Source: Arthrobacter alkaliphilus
GTDB lineage: Bacteria > Actinomycetota > Actinomycetes > Actinomycetales > Micrococcaceae
Direction of reading: 5' to 3'
Assembly: GCF_021483235.1 (NCBI RefSeq)
Contig: NZ_JAKEEC010000012.1
Span: 24,288-88,287 of the forward strand
DNA length: 64,000 bases
A model generated the notes under the pieces. The model saw only the letters and a program-made list of their open reading frames with translations, ran no database searches and was not told the origin of the DNA. The stretch's first letter is position 1; the number at the start of each line of letters is the position of its first letter. Made by a program: the position numbers and the translations under genes. Of this stretch, positions 55,203-64,000 are shown in pieces.

Positions 55203-56107
55203 GCACGCTCGCCAACCCCATTCCGAACACCACCGTCACGGTGGTGGGACAGAATTCCCGTAAGCGCCACTACGGGACCCATATTTTCCTGACCGTCATG
55301 GCCGTCATGTGGCTCATACCCCTGGCCTGGGCCCTCTTCACGGCGCTGCGGCCCAAAGCGGATACCGACAAGTACGGCTACTTCAGCTTCGGCGGCACTT
55401 TCAACTTCGACAATTTCCTCACGGCCTGGACGCAAGGCGGTTTCTCCAAATACCTCTTCAACTCGCTGATCATCACGGTCCCCGCGGTCCTGGGGACCCT
55501 GCTCTTCGCCTCGATGATGGCCTTCGCTGTGTCGCGGGTGAGCTGGAAATTCAACATCACGCTGCTCATCATGTTCACGGCCGGCAACCTCCTGCCCCCG
55601 CAGGTCCTCGCCGCACCCCTGTTCGAGATGTTCAAGCACCTCAGCCTGCCGTACTCCTTCAGCGACTCAGGCAACCTCCTCAACACCTACATCTCGGTGA
55701 TCGCCGTGGACACGGCGTTCCAGATCGGATTTTGCACCTTCGTGCTGTCCAACTACATGAAGGCCCTCTCGTCCGACCTGACCGAGGCCGCCCTCGTGGA
55801 CGGGGCCGGGATCTGGCGGCAGTACTGGAACATCATCCTCCCGCTATGCCGCCCGGCCCTCGCAGCGCTCGGTACCTTGGAAGTCATTTTCATCTACAAC
55901 GACTTCTTCTGGCCACTGCTCTTCATCCAAAGCGGAAGCCGCCTGCCGATCACAACGGCCATCAACAACCTGCAGGGCGAGTTCCTTAGCAACTACAACC
56001 TCCTGGCGGCCGGCGCCACCATCACCGTGATACCCACCTTGATCATCTACCTCGTGTTGCAGCGCCAATTTGTGGCCGGCCTCACGCTCGGTTCCAGCAA
56101 AGGATAA
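55199..56107 (+). CDS. Sugar ABC transporter permease (MalG type)
   Basis: This 302-residue permease has six helices and the contact loop TEAALVDGAGIWRQYWNIILPLCRPAL near residue 197. The N-terminal segment RKRHYGTHIFLTVMAVMWLIPLAWALFTALRP is typical of MalG-like permeases. The ATG overlaps the stop of the preceding permease. The operon has no ABC ATPase; in related bacteria a shared MsiK-type ATPase energises such transporters. Confidence 0.93.
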   Translation: MSTLANPIPNTTVTVVGQNSRKRHYGTHIFLTVMAVMWLIPLAWALFTALRPKADTDKYGYFSFGGTFNFDNFLTAWTQGGFSKYLFNSLIITVPAVLGTLLFASMMAFAVSRVSWKFNITLLIMFTAGNLLPPQVLAAPLFEMFKHLSLPYSFSDSGNLLNTYISVIAVDTAFQIGFCTFVLSNYMKALSSDLTEAALVDGAGIWRQYWNIILPLCRPALAALGTLEVIFIYNDFFWPLLFIQSGSRLPITTAINNLQGEFLSNYNLLAAGATITVIPTLIIYLVLQRQFVAGLTLGSSKG

Positions 56108-56112
56108 AACGC

Positions 56113-58173
56113 ATGGCAATGGACTACATCGTGGACAAGCTGGGCGGCCGGATCGCGTTCGGCGGCGACTACAACCCCGAACAATGGCCTGAAGAGGTCT
56201 GGAAACACGACGTCGCCCTCATGAAGGAAGCCGGGGTGAACCTGGTCAGTGTCGGCATCTTCAGCTGGGCACTCCTGGAGCCCGAAGAAGGCCGCTACGA
56301 GTTCGGCTGGCTCGACAGGGCCCTTGATCTCCTCCACACCAACGGGATCAGCGTGGATCTCGCGAACGCGAGTGCTTCTCCCCCGCCCTGGTTCAGCCGC
56401 AAGTACCCCGATTCGCTCCCAGTGGATGCCGACGGCGTCCGGCAAAGTTACGGTTCGCGGCAGGCCTTCGCTGCGTGCTCGCCGGACTATCGCCGGGCTG
56501 CCGCAGCCCTGACGACGGCGATCGTGCAGCGTTACGCGGGGCACCCCGCCGTCGTGATGTGGCATGTGCACAACGAGTACGGCTGCCACAACCAGCCTGA
56601 CTACGGCCCGCACGCGGAGCGTGGCTTCCAGGAATGGCTCCAGGAGCGCTACGGGAGCCTGGACGCGCTCAACGAGGCGTGGGGCACGGCTTTCTGGTCC
56701 CAGCATTACTACGACTGGGCCGAGATCCTGCCGCCGCGCCGTTCGGGAACGTGGGTGAACCCCACGCAGCAACTGGACTTCGCGAGGTTCTCTTCCGATG
56801 CGCTCCTTGAATGCTTCAACGCCGAAGCGGAAATCATCAGGGCGCACTCGAAACACCCCGTGACCACCAACTTCATGGGCTTCAACATGGGCTTGCACGC
56901 CCCTGTGGACTATTGGCGCTGGTCGGAGCACATGGACGTGGTCTCCAACGACCACTACCTGATCGCAGCCGACGAGAGGAACTTCCAGGACCTGGCCATG
57001 ACCGCGGACCTCACCCGCGGCTGGGCACAGGGCAAACCATGGCTCCTCATGGAACACTCCACCTCGGCAGTCAACTGGCAGCCCCGCAACGTCGCCAAAG
57101 CCCCCGGCGAAATGCTCCGCAATTCCCTGCAGCACGTTGCCCGCGGGACCGACGGCGTGTTGTTCTTCCAATGGCGCGCCTCCCGCGCCGGCGCCGAAAA
57201 ATATCACTCCGGGCTTGTCCCGCACGCCGGCCGGGACAGCAAAGTGTGGCGCGAAGTAGTGGAGCTCGGACGCGCCTTGGAAAGCATCTCGGAAGTTGCC
57301 GGTTCCACGGTGCTGGCCGAAGCGTGCATCATCCACGACACCGACGCCCGATGGGGCACCGAACTGGACTCGCATCCCAGCGAAGACGCACGGAACTTGT
57401 CCGAAACGCGGCGCTGGCACGATGCCCTTTTCCGGGCCGGCGTCACCACGGATATCCGGCAAAGCACGGACGATCTTTCCGGCTACAAACTCGTGATCGC
57501 GCCAATGCTGTACCTCGTCACGGACGAAGGCGCCGCAAACCTCCACCGCTTCGTCGAGTCCGGAGGGACACTCGTGCTGACCTACTTCTCCGGCATCGTG
57601 GACGAGAACGACCACATCCGCATGGATCCGGTCAACGGCGGCGGCTACCCGGGTGCCTTCTCCGAGCTGCTGGGCGTGAGCATGGAGGAATTCTTTCCCC
57701 TGCGCTCCGGCGATGCCGTGGGCTTGAGCCGCTTCGGCTCCGGCACGGTCTGGAGCGAGCTGGGCAAGGTAACCGGGGCGGAGGTCCTTGCCACGTTCGA
57801 CGGCGGCACCGGCCCCGGCGCAGGAGGCACCGCTGTCGGGGGGTCGCCAGCGGTGACCCGCCGGGCGGGATCCTCCGGCCGCGGCGCTGCCTACTATGTC
57901 GCCACGACCTTGGGTTCCGCGGGGCTTACCGAACTCGTCCAGCTCCTGTGCTCGGATGCCGGGGTGGAACCAGTCCTGGGCGTGCGGCCGCCCGACGACG
58001 TGGAGATCGTCCGCAGGAGCAACGGCAGCAAGGACTGGACCTTCGTCATCAACCACAGCATGCGGGACGTGGACGTGGCGCTCGACGGCGTCGATCTCCT
58101 CAGCGGTTCCGCCACCGGAGGTACGCTAAACCTTACTGCCGGCGGCGTCGCCGTCGTCGAGTCCTCCCGCTAA
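56113..58173 (+). CDS. Beta-galactosidase, GH42
   Basis: This 686-residue enzyme has a GH42 catalytic barrel in the first 390 or so residues: GGDYNPEQWPEEVW near residue 17, the acid/base in VVMWHVHNEYGCHN near 153 and the nucleophile in PWLLMEHSTSAVNW near 314. A trimerisation domain (LAEACIIHDTDARW, LVIAPMLYLV, GGTLVLTYFSGIVDENDHI) and a small beta domain follow. No signal peptide is seen, so it works in the cytoplasm on imported galactosides. Next to the transporter, with aagga 8 nt before the ATG. Confidence 0.95.
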   Translation: MAMDYIVDKLGGRIAFGGDYNPEQWPEEVWKHDVALMKEAGVNLVSVGIFSWALLEPEEGRYEFGWLDRALDLLHTNGISVDLANASASPPPWFSRKYPDSLPVDADGVRQSYGSRQAFAACSPDYRRAAAALTTAIVQRYAGHPAVVMWHVHNEYGCHNQPDYGPHAERGFQEWLQERYGSLDALNEAWGTAFWSQHYYDWAEILPPRRSGTWVNPTQQLDFARFSSDALLECFNAEAEIIRAHSKHPVTTNFMGFNMGLHAPVDYWRWSEHMDVVSNDHYLIAADERNFQDLAMTADLTRGWAQGKPWLLMEHSTSAVNWQPRNVAKAPGEMLRNSLQHVARGTDGVLFFQWRASRAGAEKYHSGLVPHAGRDSKVWREVVELGRALESISEVAGSTVLAEACIIHDTDARWGTELDSHPSEDARNLSETRRWHDALFRAGVTTDIRQSTDDLSGYKLVIAPMLYLVTDEGAANLHRFVESGGTLVLTYFSGIVDENDHIRMDPVNGGGYPGAFSELLGVSMEEFFPLRSGDAVGLSRFGSGTVWSELGKVTGAEVLATFDGGTGPGAGGTAVGGSPAVTRRAGSSGRGAAYYVATTLGSAGLTELVQLLCSDAGVEPVLGVRPPDDVEIVRRSNGSKDWTFVINHSMRDVDVALDGVDLLSGSATGGTLNLTAGGVAVVESSR

Positions 58174-58204
58174 GCCACCCCGCCGTCCTTCCAGAAAGGC
58201 TCCG

Positions 58205-58993
58205 ATGCTCCAGGCAGCCCGCCACACCGCTATTGTCGACGCCGTCCAGCGCGAGCGGGTAGTCCGCGTTTCGGACCTCGCCCTACAGCTGGGCGTCTCC
58301 GCGATGACTGTGCGGCGGGACATCGAGGCACTTGAGGAATCGGGCCTCGTGGAACGCATCCATGGCGGCGCCAAGCTGCCCGGGGACGCCCGGACCCACG
58401 AACCTGGCTTTGAACTGAAATCCACCCAACTGGTCGAGGAAAAGCACGCGATCGCAGTCGAGGCTGCCGCCCTTGTCCACGAAGGCATGGCCGTAGGCCT
58501 CAGCGCAGGAACCACCACCTACGAGCTCGCCAAGGTGCTCCTGGACGGCCCGCGGATCACCGTGGTGACGAACTCGATTAGGATCGCGGACCTGTTCCAC
58601 AATGCCACCGGCTCCCGCCAGGGCTTCCCGGTGATCGTCACGGGAGGCGAACGCACGCCGTCGGACGCTTTGGTGGGCCCCATCGCCACGGCCGCGCTGA
58701 AGCAGCTGCACTTGGACACGCTCTTCCTGGGCGTCCACGGCATGGATGCGGACGCCGGATTCACCACACCGAACCTGCAGGAAGCCGAAACCAACCGGGC
58801 GTTCATCAGCGCGGCCCGCAACGTGGTGGTTTTGGCTGACCACAGCAAGTGGGGAACCGTGGGCATCGCATCGATTGCCCAGTTGGAGGAAGCCGACATT
58901 CTCGTGACGGACTCCCACCTCGGCGAGGATGCGCGGCGCATTCTCGCCGACGGCGTGGGCAAGCTCAGGATCGCCACGACCCGACGAAAGTGA
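58205..58993 (+). CDS. DeoR family transcriptional regulator
   Basis: This 262-residue regulator has a DeoR winged helix (RHTAIVDAVQRERVVRVSDLALQLGVSAMTVRRDIEALEESGLVERIHGGAKLP) and a sugar-phosphate sensor domain with GLSAGTTTYELAKVL near residue 98 and LADHSKWGTVG near 215. It lies within the galactoside operon, between the two glycosidases, so it probably controls this operon in response to a phosphorylated sugar. Confidence 0.92.
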   Translation: MLQAARHTAIVDAVQRERVVRVSDLALQLGVSAMTVRRDIEALEESGLVERIHGGAKLPGDARTHEPGFELKSTQLVEEKHAIAVEAAALVHEGMAVGLSAGTTTYELAKVLLDGPRITVVTNSIRIADLFHNATGSRQGFPVIVTGGERTPSDALVGPIATAALKQLHLDTLFLGVHGMDADAGFTTPNLQEAETNRAFISAARNVVVLADHSKWGTVGIASIAQLEEADILVTDSHLGEDARRILADGVGKLRIATTRRK

Positions 58994-59001
58994 ACCAGCC
59001 C

Positions 59002-61179
59002 ATGGACCCGCTCCACCTCCGCTCCGCCGGCACAAGCCTGGTGGTCGCTTTCCATAGTGGAGAGGCCGAGGTCATCCACTGGGGAGCCGATCTCGGCAGC
59101 ACCCTCCCTGACCTCGCCATCCTGGGCGAGGCCGTCCCGCACTCCGCTATCGACGCCACCGTACCCGCCGCGCTCCTCCCACAGGGCTCCTCCGCCTGGC
59201 TGGGCCGCCCCGGTTTCCGCGGCCACAGGATCGTCGACGGCGTCCCCGGGCTCGACTTTTCGGTCCGGCTCCGTGTGGTGGACGTCCAACGGGACGCCCG
59301 TTCCGCCGTCGTCATCCAGAAGGATCCCGACGGCGGCATCACCGTGACCTCCAAGCTCACCCTGCACCCCGGCGGCCTCCTTGAGATGCGCCACACCGCC
59401 GTCAACGACGGCACGTCCCCCTTCCAGCTCGACGAGCTGGCGACTGTGCTCCCGGTGCCTCGTGACGCCGTCGAACTCCTTGACCTCACCGGGCGCTGGT
59501 GCCGCGAACGGCACCCGCAGCGCCGGCCCGTGCAACAGGGAACGTGGGTCCGAACCGGACGCCACGGCCGCACCGGGCACGATTCCTCGCTGCTTTTCGC
59601 CGCGGGTACCGCCGGATTCGGCAACCGCCACGGGAAGGTCTGGGCCACGCACCTGGCCTGGAGCGGCAACCACGAACAATTCGCGGACACGGTCGCCGAT
59701 GGCCGGACCATGATCGGCGGCTCCGAACTCCTGGGACCGGCCGAAGTGGTGCTCCAGCCCGGTGAAAGCTACACCACGCCCGCACTGTTTGCGGCCTTCT
59801 CGGACCGCGGCCTCGACGGAATCAGCGAAGCGTTCTACAGCTGGTTCCGTTCCCGCCCGCACCACGTCCTTCCCGCAGCTTCCACGGGACTCCCCGCCGG
59901 CAAGCCGCGCCCCGTGGTCCTCAACACCTGGGAAGCCGTGTACTTCGACCACAAACTCGACACCCTGATCGAGCTCGCGGAGTCCGCCGCCGAGCTGGGC
60001 GTTGAGCGCTTCGTGCTCGACGACGGGTGGTTCCGCGGGCGCCGCAACGACCACGCCGGGCTGGGCGACTGGTTCGTGGATGAAGCCTTGTGGCCCGATG
60101 GCCTGACGCCGCTCATCGAGGCCGTCAACTCCCATGGCATGGAATTCGGGCTCTGGGTTGAGCCCGAAATGGTCAACCTGGATTCCGATATCGCCCGGGC
60201 ACACCCCGACTGGATCGTGGGCCCCACGGCCCGCTCCCACAAGGACGGCGGCCGCCTCCCCCTGGAATGGCGCCACCAGCACATCATCGACCTCGTCAAA
60301 CCTGAGGCCTGGCAGTACGTCTACGAGCGTATCGACGCCCTGCTGCGCGAGAACAACATCAAGTACCTCAAGTGGGACCAGAACCGGGACCTCACCGAAC
60401 ACGGCCACGCCGGGCACCCCTCGGTGCACGAGCAGACCCTCGCCGCATACCAGCTCTTCGACGAACTCCGCAAGGCCCACCCCGGCGTCGAGATCGAAAG
60501 CTGCTCATCCGGCGGGGCCCGGGTGGACCTCGGCATCCTGGAGCGGACCGACAGGATCTGGGGATCGGACTGCAACGACGCCCTCGAGAGGCAGACCATC
60601 CAGCGCTGGACCGGCGTCGTGGTCCCGCCCGAACTGGTGGGCGCGCACATCGGCCCCACCACCTCGCACACCACCGCCCGCACGCACGATCTTTCCTTCC
60701 GGGCCATCACCGCACTGTTCGGGCACTTCGGCATGGAATGGGACATCCGGGAAGTCCAAGGCGCCGAGCGTGCCGAACTCAAGCGGTTCATCAGCCTCTA
60801 CAAGGAGCACCGGGGACTCATCCACAGTGGCCGCATGGTCCGGGCCGATGTTCCCGACGACTCGTTGATGCTGCATGGAGTGGTGTCGGACGACGACTCA
60901 TCAGCGCTGTTCGCCGTCGTCCGGACCCGGACCTCGTTCGCCGAGCAGCCAGGCCGCGTGGCCATTCCGGGCCTCGATCCCGGGCGTTCCTACACGGTGC
61001 AGGCTCTTTTCCCGACACCCGGCGACGCCGACTACGCACACACCTTCACCCAAGTGCGGCCCCCGGCGTGGCTGGACTCCGGGGCCGAGGCGGGCGGACG
61101 TTTCCTCGCCGAGGTGGGGCTTCCAATGCCCCTCCTGAACCCGGAACACGCCCTGCTGCTCAGCATTACCGCGGTGTAG
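59002..61179 (+). CDS. Alpha-galactosidase, GH36
   Basis: This 725-residue cytoplasmic enzyme has an N-terminal beta domain and a GH36 barrel. The catalytic nucleophile Asp lies in IKYLKWDQNRDLTEHG near residue 457, and the acid/base Asp in IWGSDCNDALERQ near 520. WFVDEALWPDGLTPLIEAVNSHGMEFGLWVEPEMVNLDSD near 358-397 is also typical. With GH42 it allows use of both alpha- and beta-galactosides. A GTG 12 bp upstream overlaps the deoR stop and could be the true start. Confidence 0.94.
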   Translation: MDPLHLRSAGTSLVVAFHSGEAEVIHWGADLGSTLPDLAILGEAVPHSAIDATVPAALLPQGSSAWLGRPGFRGHRIVDGVPGLDFSVRLRVVDVQRDARSAVVIQKDPDGGITVTSKLTLHPGGLLEMRHTAVNDGTSPFQLDELATVLPVPRDAVELLDLTGRWCRERHPQRRPVQQGTWVRTGRHGRTGHDSSLLFAAGTAGFGNRHGKVWATHLAWSGNHEQFADTVADGRTMIGGSELLGPAEVVLQPGESYTTPALFAAFSDRGLDGISEAFYSWFRSRPHHVLPAASTGLPAGKPRPVVLNTWEAVYFDHKLDTLIELAESAAELGVERFVLDDGWFRGRRNDHAGLGDWFVDEALWPDGLTPLIEAVNSHGMEFGLWVEPEMVNLDSDIARAHPDWIVGPTARSHKDGGRLPLEWRHQHIIDLVKPEAWQYVYERIDALLRENNIKYLKWDQNRDLTEHGHAGHPSVHEQTLAAYQLFDELRKAHPGVEIESCSSGGARVDLGILERTDRIWGSDCNDALERQTIQRWTGVVVPPELVGAHIGPTTSHTTARTHDLSFRAITALFGHFGMEWDIREVQGAERAELKRFISLYKEHRGLIHSGRMVRADVPDDSLMLHGVVSDDDSSALFAVVRTRTSFAEQPGRVAIPGLDPGRSYTVQALFPTPGDADYAHTFTQVRPPAWLDSGAEAGGRFLAEVGLPMPLLNPEHALLLSITAV

Positions 61180-61194
61180 CTCCGGGCTCGGAGC
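61179..61194. terminator. Short hairpin between convergent GH36 and aroQ genes
   Basis: GCTCCG and CGGAGC are complementary around GGCT. It is the only structure in the 30-bp gap between convergent genes and has no U-tract. Confidence 0.4.
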
Positions 61195-61209
61195 GGGAGC
61201 TTCGAACCG

Positions 61210-61674
61210 CTAGACCGCGCTGGCCAGGTAGTCGATGGCCAACTTGTAGCCCAGGACTCCCGCTCCGACGATCACTGCCTTGCACACGGGCGAGAGGTAG
61301 GAGTGGTGGCGGAATTCTTCGCGCTGGTGCACGTTGGTGATGTGGACCTCGACGGCGGGCAACTGCACTGCCGCGATGGCATCCCGCAACGCCACCGAGG
61401 TGTGGGTGTACGCGCCCGCGTTGATAACGATCCCGGCGGCGGTTCCGCGTGCGCCGTGGATGGCATCCACCAAGTCCCCTTCATGGTTCGACTGGACGCA
61501 GTCCACCGTGAAGCCGTGCGCCTCGGCGGCGTTGATGGCGAGCTGTTCGACGTCGGCCAAAGTGGAGGTACCGTATTTCTCCGGCTCGCGCGTACCCAAG
61601 AGGTTCAAGTTGGGTCCGTTGAGGACGAGGATGGTGCCGCGGCCGGCTTCATTGGCAGTTGGAGCTTCAGTCAT
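61210..61674 (-). CDS. aroQ: 3-dehydroquinate dehydratase, type II
   Basis: This 154-residue enzyme of the shikimate pathway shows the type II signature [21 protein letters not shown] near residue 15, with the catalytic Tyr, then [16 protein letters not shown] near 58, [19 protein letters not shown] near 82 and [18 protein letters not shown] near 107. ATG at 61674 is chosen; a TTG 9 bp upstream is possible. Confidence 0.94.
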   Translation of the reverse strand: MTEAPTANEAGRGTILVLNGPNLNLLGTREPEKYGTSTLADVEQLAINAAEAHGFTVDCVQSNHEGDLVDAIHGARGTAAGIVINAGAYTHTSVALRDAIAAVQLPAVEVHITNVHQREEFRHHSYLSPVCKAVIVGAGVLGYKLAIDYLASAV

Positions 61675-61738
61675 GACTTCCAATCTATCGGGATCTACGG
61701 GGCCACGGGTCTGCCCCCGCGTTTCTTACGGGGCAGGG

Positions 61739-62923
61739 CTACTTCTTGGTGCACTGGCCCGAGGAGACGGCCTGGCTCAGGGAAGGGGCTTGCTGGGCCA
61801 CCGGGGAGAGCTCGTCCATCGTGAGGGCGTAGCCCACTGCCACATCCGAAGTGGTCCTGGCGAAGACCACACCGGCAACCTGTCCTTGGGTGGTCAGCAG
61901 CGGACCGCCCGAGTTGCCCGGTTGCACGTCTCCGGCCAGCTTGTAGACCTGTTCGGGGGACGGATTGTCGCCGTAAATGTCCGGGACCAGCAGGGTCGAG
62001 ATGCCCTCCACCGCCGCCGGCTTGGACTGGAACGGGCCGCCATGCGGGTAGCCGGCGAAGGCCGCGGGCGACCCGGCCGGAAGATTCGGGCTCAACGGCA
62101 GTGGCGCCGTCGGGAGACCGTCGACGGCGACGACGGCCAAGTCGCGTTGGCTGTCGAAGTAGACCACGCGGCCGGGCAGCGCACCGCCGTCGGGGATTTC
62201 CACTACAGGCTGGGACACGCCGGCCACCACGTGGGCGTTGGTCACCACCCGGCCCGAGGAGACAACGAATCCGGATCCCGTCTGGTTCTGGCCGCACTGG
62301 TAGGCCGTACCGGCAATCTTCAGCACGGAGCGGGCGGCATTGTTGAGTGCGGGAGTGTCAGTGCTGGTGTTCGGGACGGGCACGGGAGCAACGGGGCCGA
62401 TGCCCTCGATGAGGTGCGGAATGCCGTTGCCCATGACCGTGGAACGCAGTTGCGCCACGCTGGCTTTGACCGGTGTGGGCGTCATGGTGTCGATGAAGCG
62501 GATGACCTTCGAGTCGGCCAGCTGCTGCGAAACGAAGGGCACACCCAAGGAGCCGATGCTGAAAGCGAGCATCGACATGACGAGTGCGGCGACAACCAAG
62601 CTGACGAAGCCACCCAACAGGCGGTCAAGTGCGTGCAAAGGCTGGATGCGCACGGCTTTGCGAACCATCTGTCCGATCCACGTACCGAGCCCGTGCCCCA
62701 GGACTATGAGCAACACCGCCGCGCCGATAATGGCGGTCAGCCTCCAGCCACTGTCCGGCACCCAGTCGCCGACGAGCGGGACGGCGATGAAGGCGGCCGC
62801 CGCTCCCACAGCGAAACCTGCGATTCCTCCGAGCGTCACGAAGAAGCCGTTGCGCAGCCCGTAGATCAAGTAGGAAAGCAGCGTCAGAACCAACGCCAGG
62901 TCCAGGATGGTCAAGCCGAACAC
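61739..62923 (-). CDS. MarP-like membrane serine protease with CvpA domain
   Basis: This 394-residue protein has a CvpA-type membrane domain (four helices, residues 1-130) and a periplasmic trypsin-like domain. The catalytic triad is His in RVVTNAHVVAGV near residue 232, Asp in DSQRDLAVVAVDG near 260 and Ser in AGDVQPGNSGGPLL near 340. It matches MarP of Mycobacterium tuberculosis, a protease for survival in acid and oxidative stress. The GTG start has aggag 5 nt upstream; a TTG one codon before it is less likely. Confidence 0.9.
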   Translation of the reverse strand: MFGLTILDLALVLTLLSYLIYGLRNGFFVTLGGIAGFAVGAAAAFIAVPLVGDWVPDSGWRLTAIIGAAVLLIVLGHGLGTWIGQMVRKAVRIQPLHALDRLLGGFVSLVVAALVMSMLAFSIGSLGVPFVSQQLADSKVIRFIDTMTPTPVKASVAQLRSTVMGNGIPHLIEGIGPVAPVPVPNTSTDTPALNNAARSVLKIAGTAYQCGQNQTGSGFVVSSGRVVTNAHVVAGVSQPVVEIPDGGALPGRVVYFDSQRDLAVVAVDGLPTAPLPLSPNLPAGSPAAFAGYPHGGPFQSKPAAVEGISTLLVPDIYGDNPSPEQVYKLAGDVQPGNSGGPLLTTQGQVAGVVFARTTSDVAVGYALTMDELSPVAQQAPSLSQAVSSGQCTKK

Positions 62924-63170
62924 CAAAGCTCCTCACAGCCGAGTAAGCCCCAATTGTAGTTGCACAGACTGACAGCTTCCTTTCGCAAGCACAGCGTCGA
63001 CCAGATCCGGAAGCCGCCGCCCGGCAAGTCATTCCCGGCCGTTTGCGCCGTGGTTTCGGCCTCTTCCGCGTGATTTAGGGCGTTTCAGCTGCCAAGTACG
63101 TCACAGACGCGGCAAAATTCTGAAACAATGGCTGAAGCGCCCATAGCCGAACTTTTACTCAGGAGATTTC

Positions 63171-63848
63171 ATGGACATCGAGGTATTGCGCCGCGCACCC
63201 CTCTTCGCCACCCTTGACGACGACGCTTTCCGTCTGCTGACGGACGAACTCACAGAGGTGGACCTTTCACGCGGAGCGTCTGTTTTCCGCGAGGGCGATC
63301 AGGGTGACCAGCTCTACTTCATCGTCTCCGGCAAGGTTAAGCTCGGCCGTACTTCGCCGGACGGGCGCGAATCCCTCTTGGCGATCCTTGGCCCGGGCGA
63401 GCTCTTCGGCGAAATGGCCCTTTTCGATCCCAGCCCCCGCACAGCGACGGCTACGGCCGTTTCCGAAACGCGCCTGGCAGGCCTCAAGAACGAGAGCCTC
63501 AACGCCCTGCTGCGCACCCGCCCCGAGGTGTCCGCGCAATTGCTCCAGGCACTCGCCCGCCGCCTGCGCCGCACCAACGATTCCCTGTCCGACCTCGTCT
63601 TCTCGGACGTCCCGGGCCGTGTCGCCAAGGCCCTGCTGGACCTCGCGGACCGCTTTGGCCGGCCCGCGACCGACGGCGTCCTCGTGGCCCACGAACTCAC
63701 GCAGGAAGAACTGGCCCAGCTGGTTGGAGCTTCCCGCGAGACGGTCAACAAGGCCCTCGCCGAGTTCGTCCAGCGCGGCTGGCTCCGCCTGGAAGCCCGC
63801 GCAGTGGTCATTCTGGACATGCAGCGCCTCCGCCAGCGCTCCCGGTAA
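63171..63848 (+). CDS. crp: Crp/Fnr family regulator (Crp/GlxR)
   Basis: This 225-residue regulator has a cyclic-nucleotide-binding domain, with the phosphate-binding cassette GELFGEMALFDPSPRTATATA near residue 73, and a winged-helix domain with LTQEELAQLVGASRETVNKALAEFVQRGWLRLE near 173. It corresponds to the actinobacterial CRP (Rv3676, GlxR). A matching site lies before the galactoside operon in this window. A clear aggag precedes the ATG. The 244-bp upstream gap shows no second gene. Confidence 0.95.
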   Translation: MDIEVLRRAPLFATLDDDAFRLLTDELTEVDLSRGASVFREGDQGDQLYFIVSGKVKLGRTSPDGRESLLAILGPGELFGEMALFDPSPRTATATAVSETRLAGLKNESLNALLRTRPEVSAQLLQALARRLRRTNDSLSDLVFSDVPGRVAKALLDLADRFGRPATDGVLVAHELTQEELAQLVGASRETVNKALAEFVQRGWLRLEARAVVILDMQRLRQRSR

Positions 63849-63854
63849 TTTCTA

Positions 63855-63914
63855 CGACACGAAAAATGCCTGGCGACACCGGAATTCCGGTGTCGCCAGG
63901 CATTTTTCGTGTCG
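63855..63914. terminator. Perfect 60-bp palindrome, bidirectional terminator after crp
   Basis: The whole segment is its own reverse complement, centred on GGAATTCC at 63881-63888. Each arm carries GAAAAATGCCTGGCGACACC or its complement, so the AAAAA and TTTTT runs give a U-tract in either direction. It lies between crp and a convergent gene. Confidence 0.93.
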
Positions 63915-63933
63915 CCAGTCGATTTGTGTGTCG

Positions 63934-64000
63934 TCAGCGCTCCCGCTGCGGCTCCCCTGAAACCGTGCGGGCCGCTTCGACTTCGAGCATGAGCGTGCCA
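63934..64000 (-). CDS. C-terminal end of a convergent gene, partial
   Basis: A minus-strand open frame enters from the window edge and stops at TGA 63934-63936; its last residues are LMLEVEAARTVSGEPQRER. The position, convergent with crp and just beyond the terminator, and the codon use fit the end of a real gene, but 21 residues do not allow a family call. A beta-lactamase-fold gene often occupies this place in related genomes. Confidence 0.45.
   Translation of the reverse strand, partial: GTLMLEVEAARTVSGEPQRER

Noticed and set aside
56047..60480. Long minus-strand frames opposite GH42 and GH36
   Set aside because: The plus-strand glycosidases have complete catalytic motifs. The opposite frames are compositional shadows.
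1..64000. Insertion sequences or prophage
   Set aside because: No transposase, integrase, phage structural gene or terminal inverted repeat with target duplication was seen.

Overview
The window looks like chromosome from a high-GC Gram-positive bacterium of the Micrococcaceae, close to Arthrobacter, Paenarthrobacter or Pseudarthrobacter. This rests on strong GC bias, many GTG starts, menaquinone genes, system II cytochrome c maturation, a BldC-type regulator beside a 32-residue bS22-type ribosomal protein, a compact Tad locus, a MarP-like protease and an actinobacterial Crp. The genus is inferred from protein character, not from a search. I see no rRNA or tRNA gene, prophage, insertion sequence or CRISPR array.

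Layout. 0-2.9 kb: menE (cut by the window edge), menA, a repeat array and two small membrane proteins. 3.0-8.6 kb: a tightly overlapping minus-strand operon (histidine phosphatase, TlpA-like, ccdA, resB, ccsB), with a YceI gene divergent from it. 8.8-17.8 kb: two Pro/Gln/Tyr-rich membrane proteins, rex with a glutaredoxin-like gene, a HAD phosphatase, a GH26-like lipoprotein, a GAF-SpoIIE phosphatase, bS22, a BldC-like regulator and a DAHP synthase preceded by a leader peptide containing Trp-Tyr-Ala-Tyr-Phe. 17.9-25.2 kb: a LacI regulator, a divergent GntR/lactate oxidase pair with two perfect operators, an ArsR regulator, an AcuC-like deacetylase and a TrkH/TrkA potassium system. 25.2-28.8 kb: proC, a TIM-barrel isomerase, ppx and sseB. 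28.9-30.0 kb: a DUF559 nuclease-like gene with a related 56-bp palindrome at each end. 30-40 kb: topA, an ArsR regulator, a methyltransferase, a lipoprotein, trhO, a GNAT protein and an MrfA/YprA-like helicase. 40.1-45.4 kb: a seven-gene Tad/Flp pilus locus. 45.6-52.7 kb: a family-A DNA polymerase, DUF1508, a Nudix hydrolase, nth, a membrane protein and acs. 52.8-61.2 kb: a galactoside operon (binding protein, two permeases, GH42, DeoR, GH36) behind a CRP/GlxR-like site. 61.2-64 kb: aroQ, marP, crp and the end of another gene.

The housekeeping backbone follows two blocks that lie apart in Mycobacterium tuberculosis (around ppx-proC-ccs-men, and around topA-tad-acs-nth-marP-crp). They are joined here near 28.3-30 kb, and the galactoside genes sit inside the second block.

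The most unusual non-coding signal is a family of repeats with a 32-bp period and a GTGACCGGGCGTC-like core. It forms arrays at three intergenic sites (1.7, 12.6 and 15.5 kb), with direction switches inside two of them. Other signals are the aromatic leader peptide, at least 13 genes that look leaderless (TANNNT 6 or 7 nt before the start codon), paired 56-bp palindromes with a compensatory base change, a perfect 60-bp palindrome after crp, a 20-bp tandem repeat before a DUF1508 gene, and a family-A polymerase with no visible exonuclease residues.
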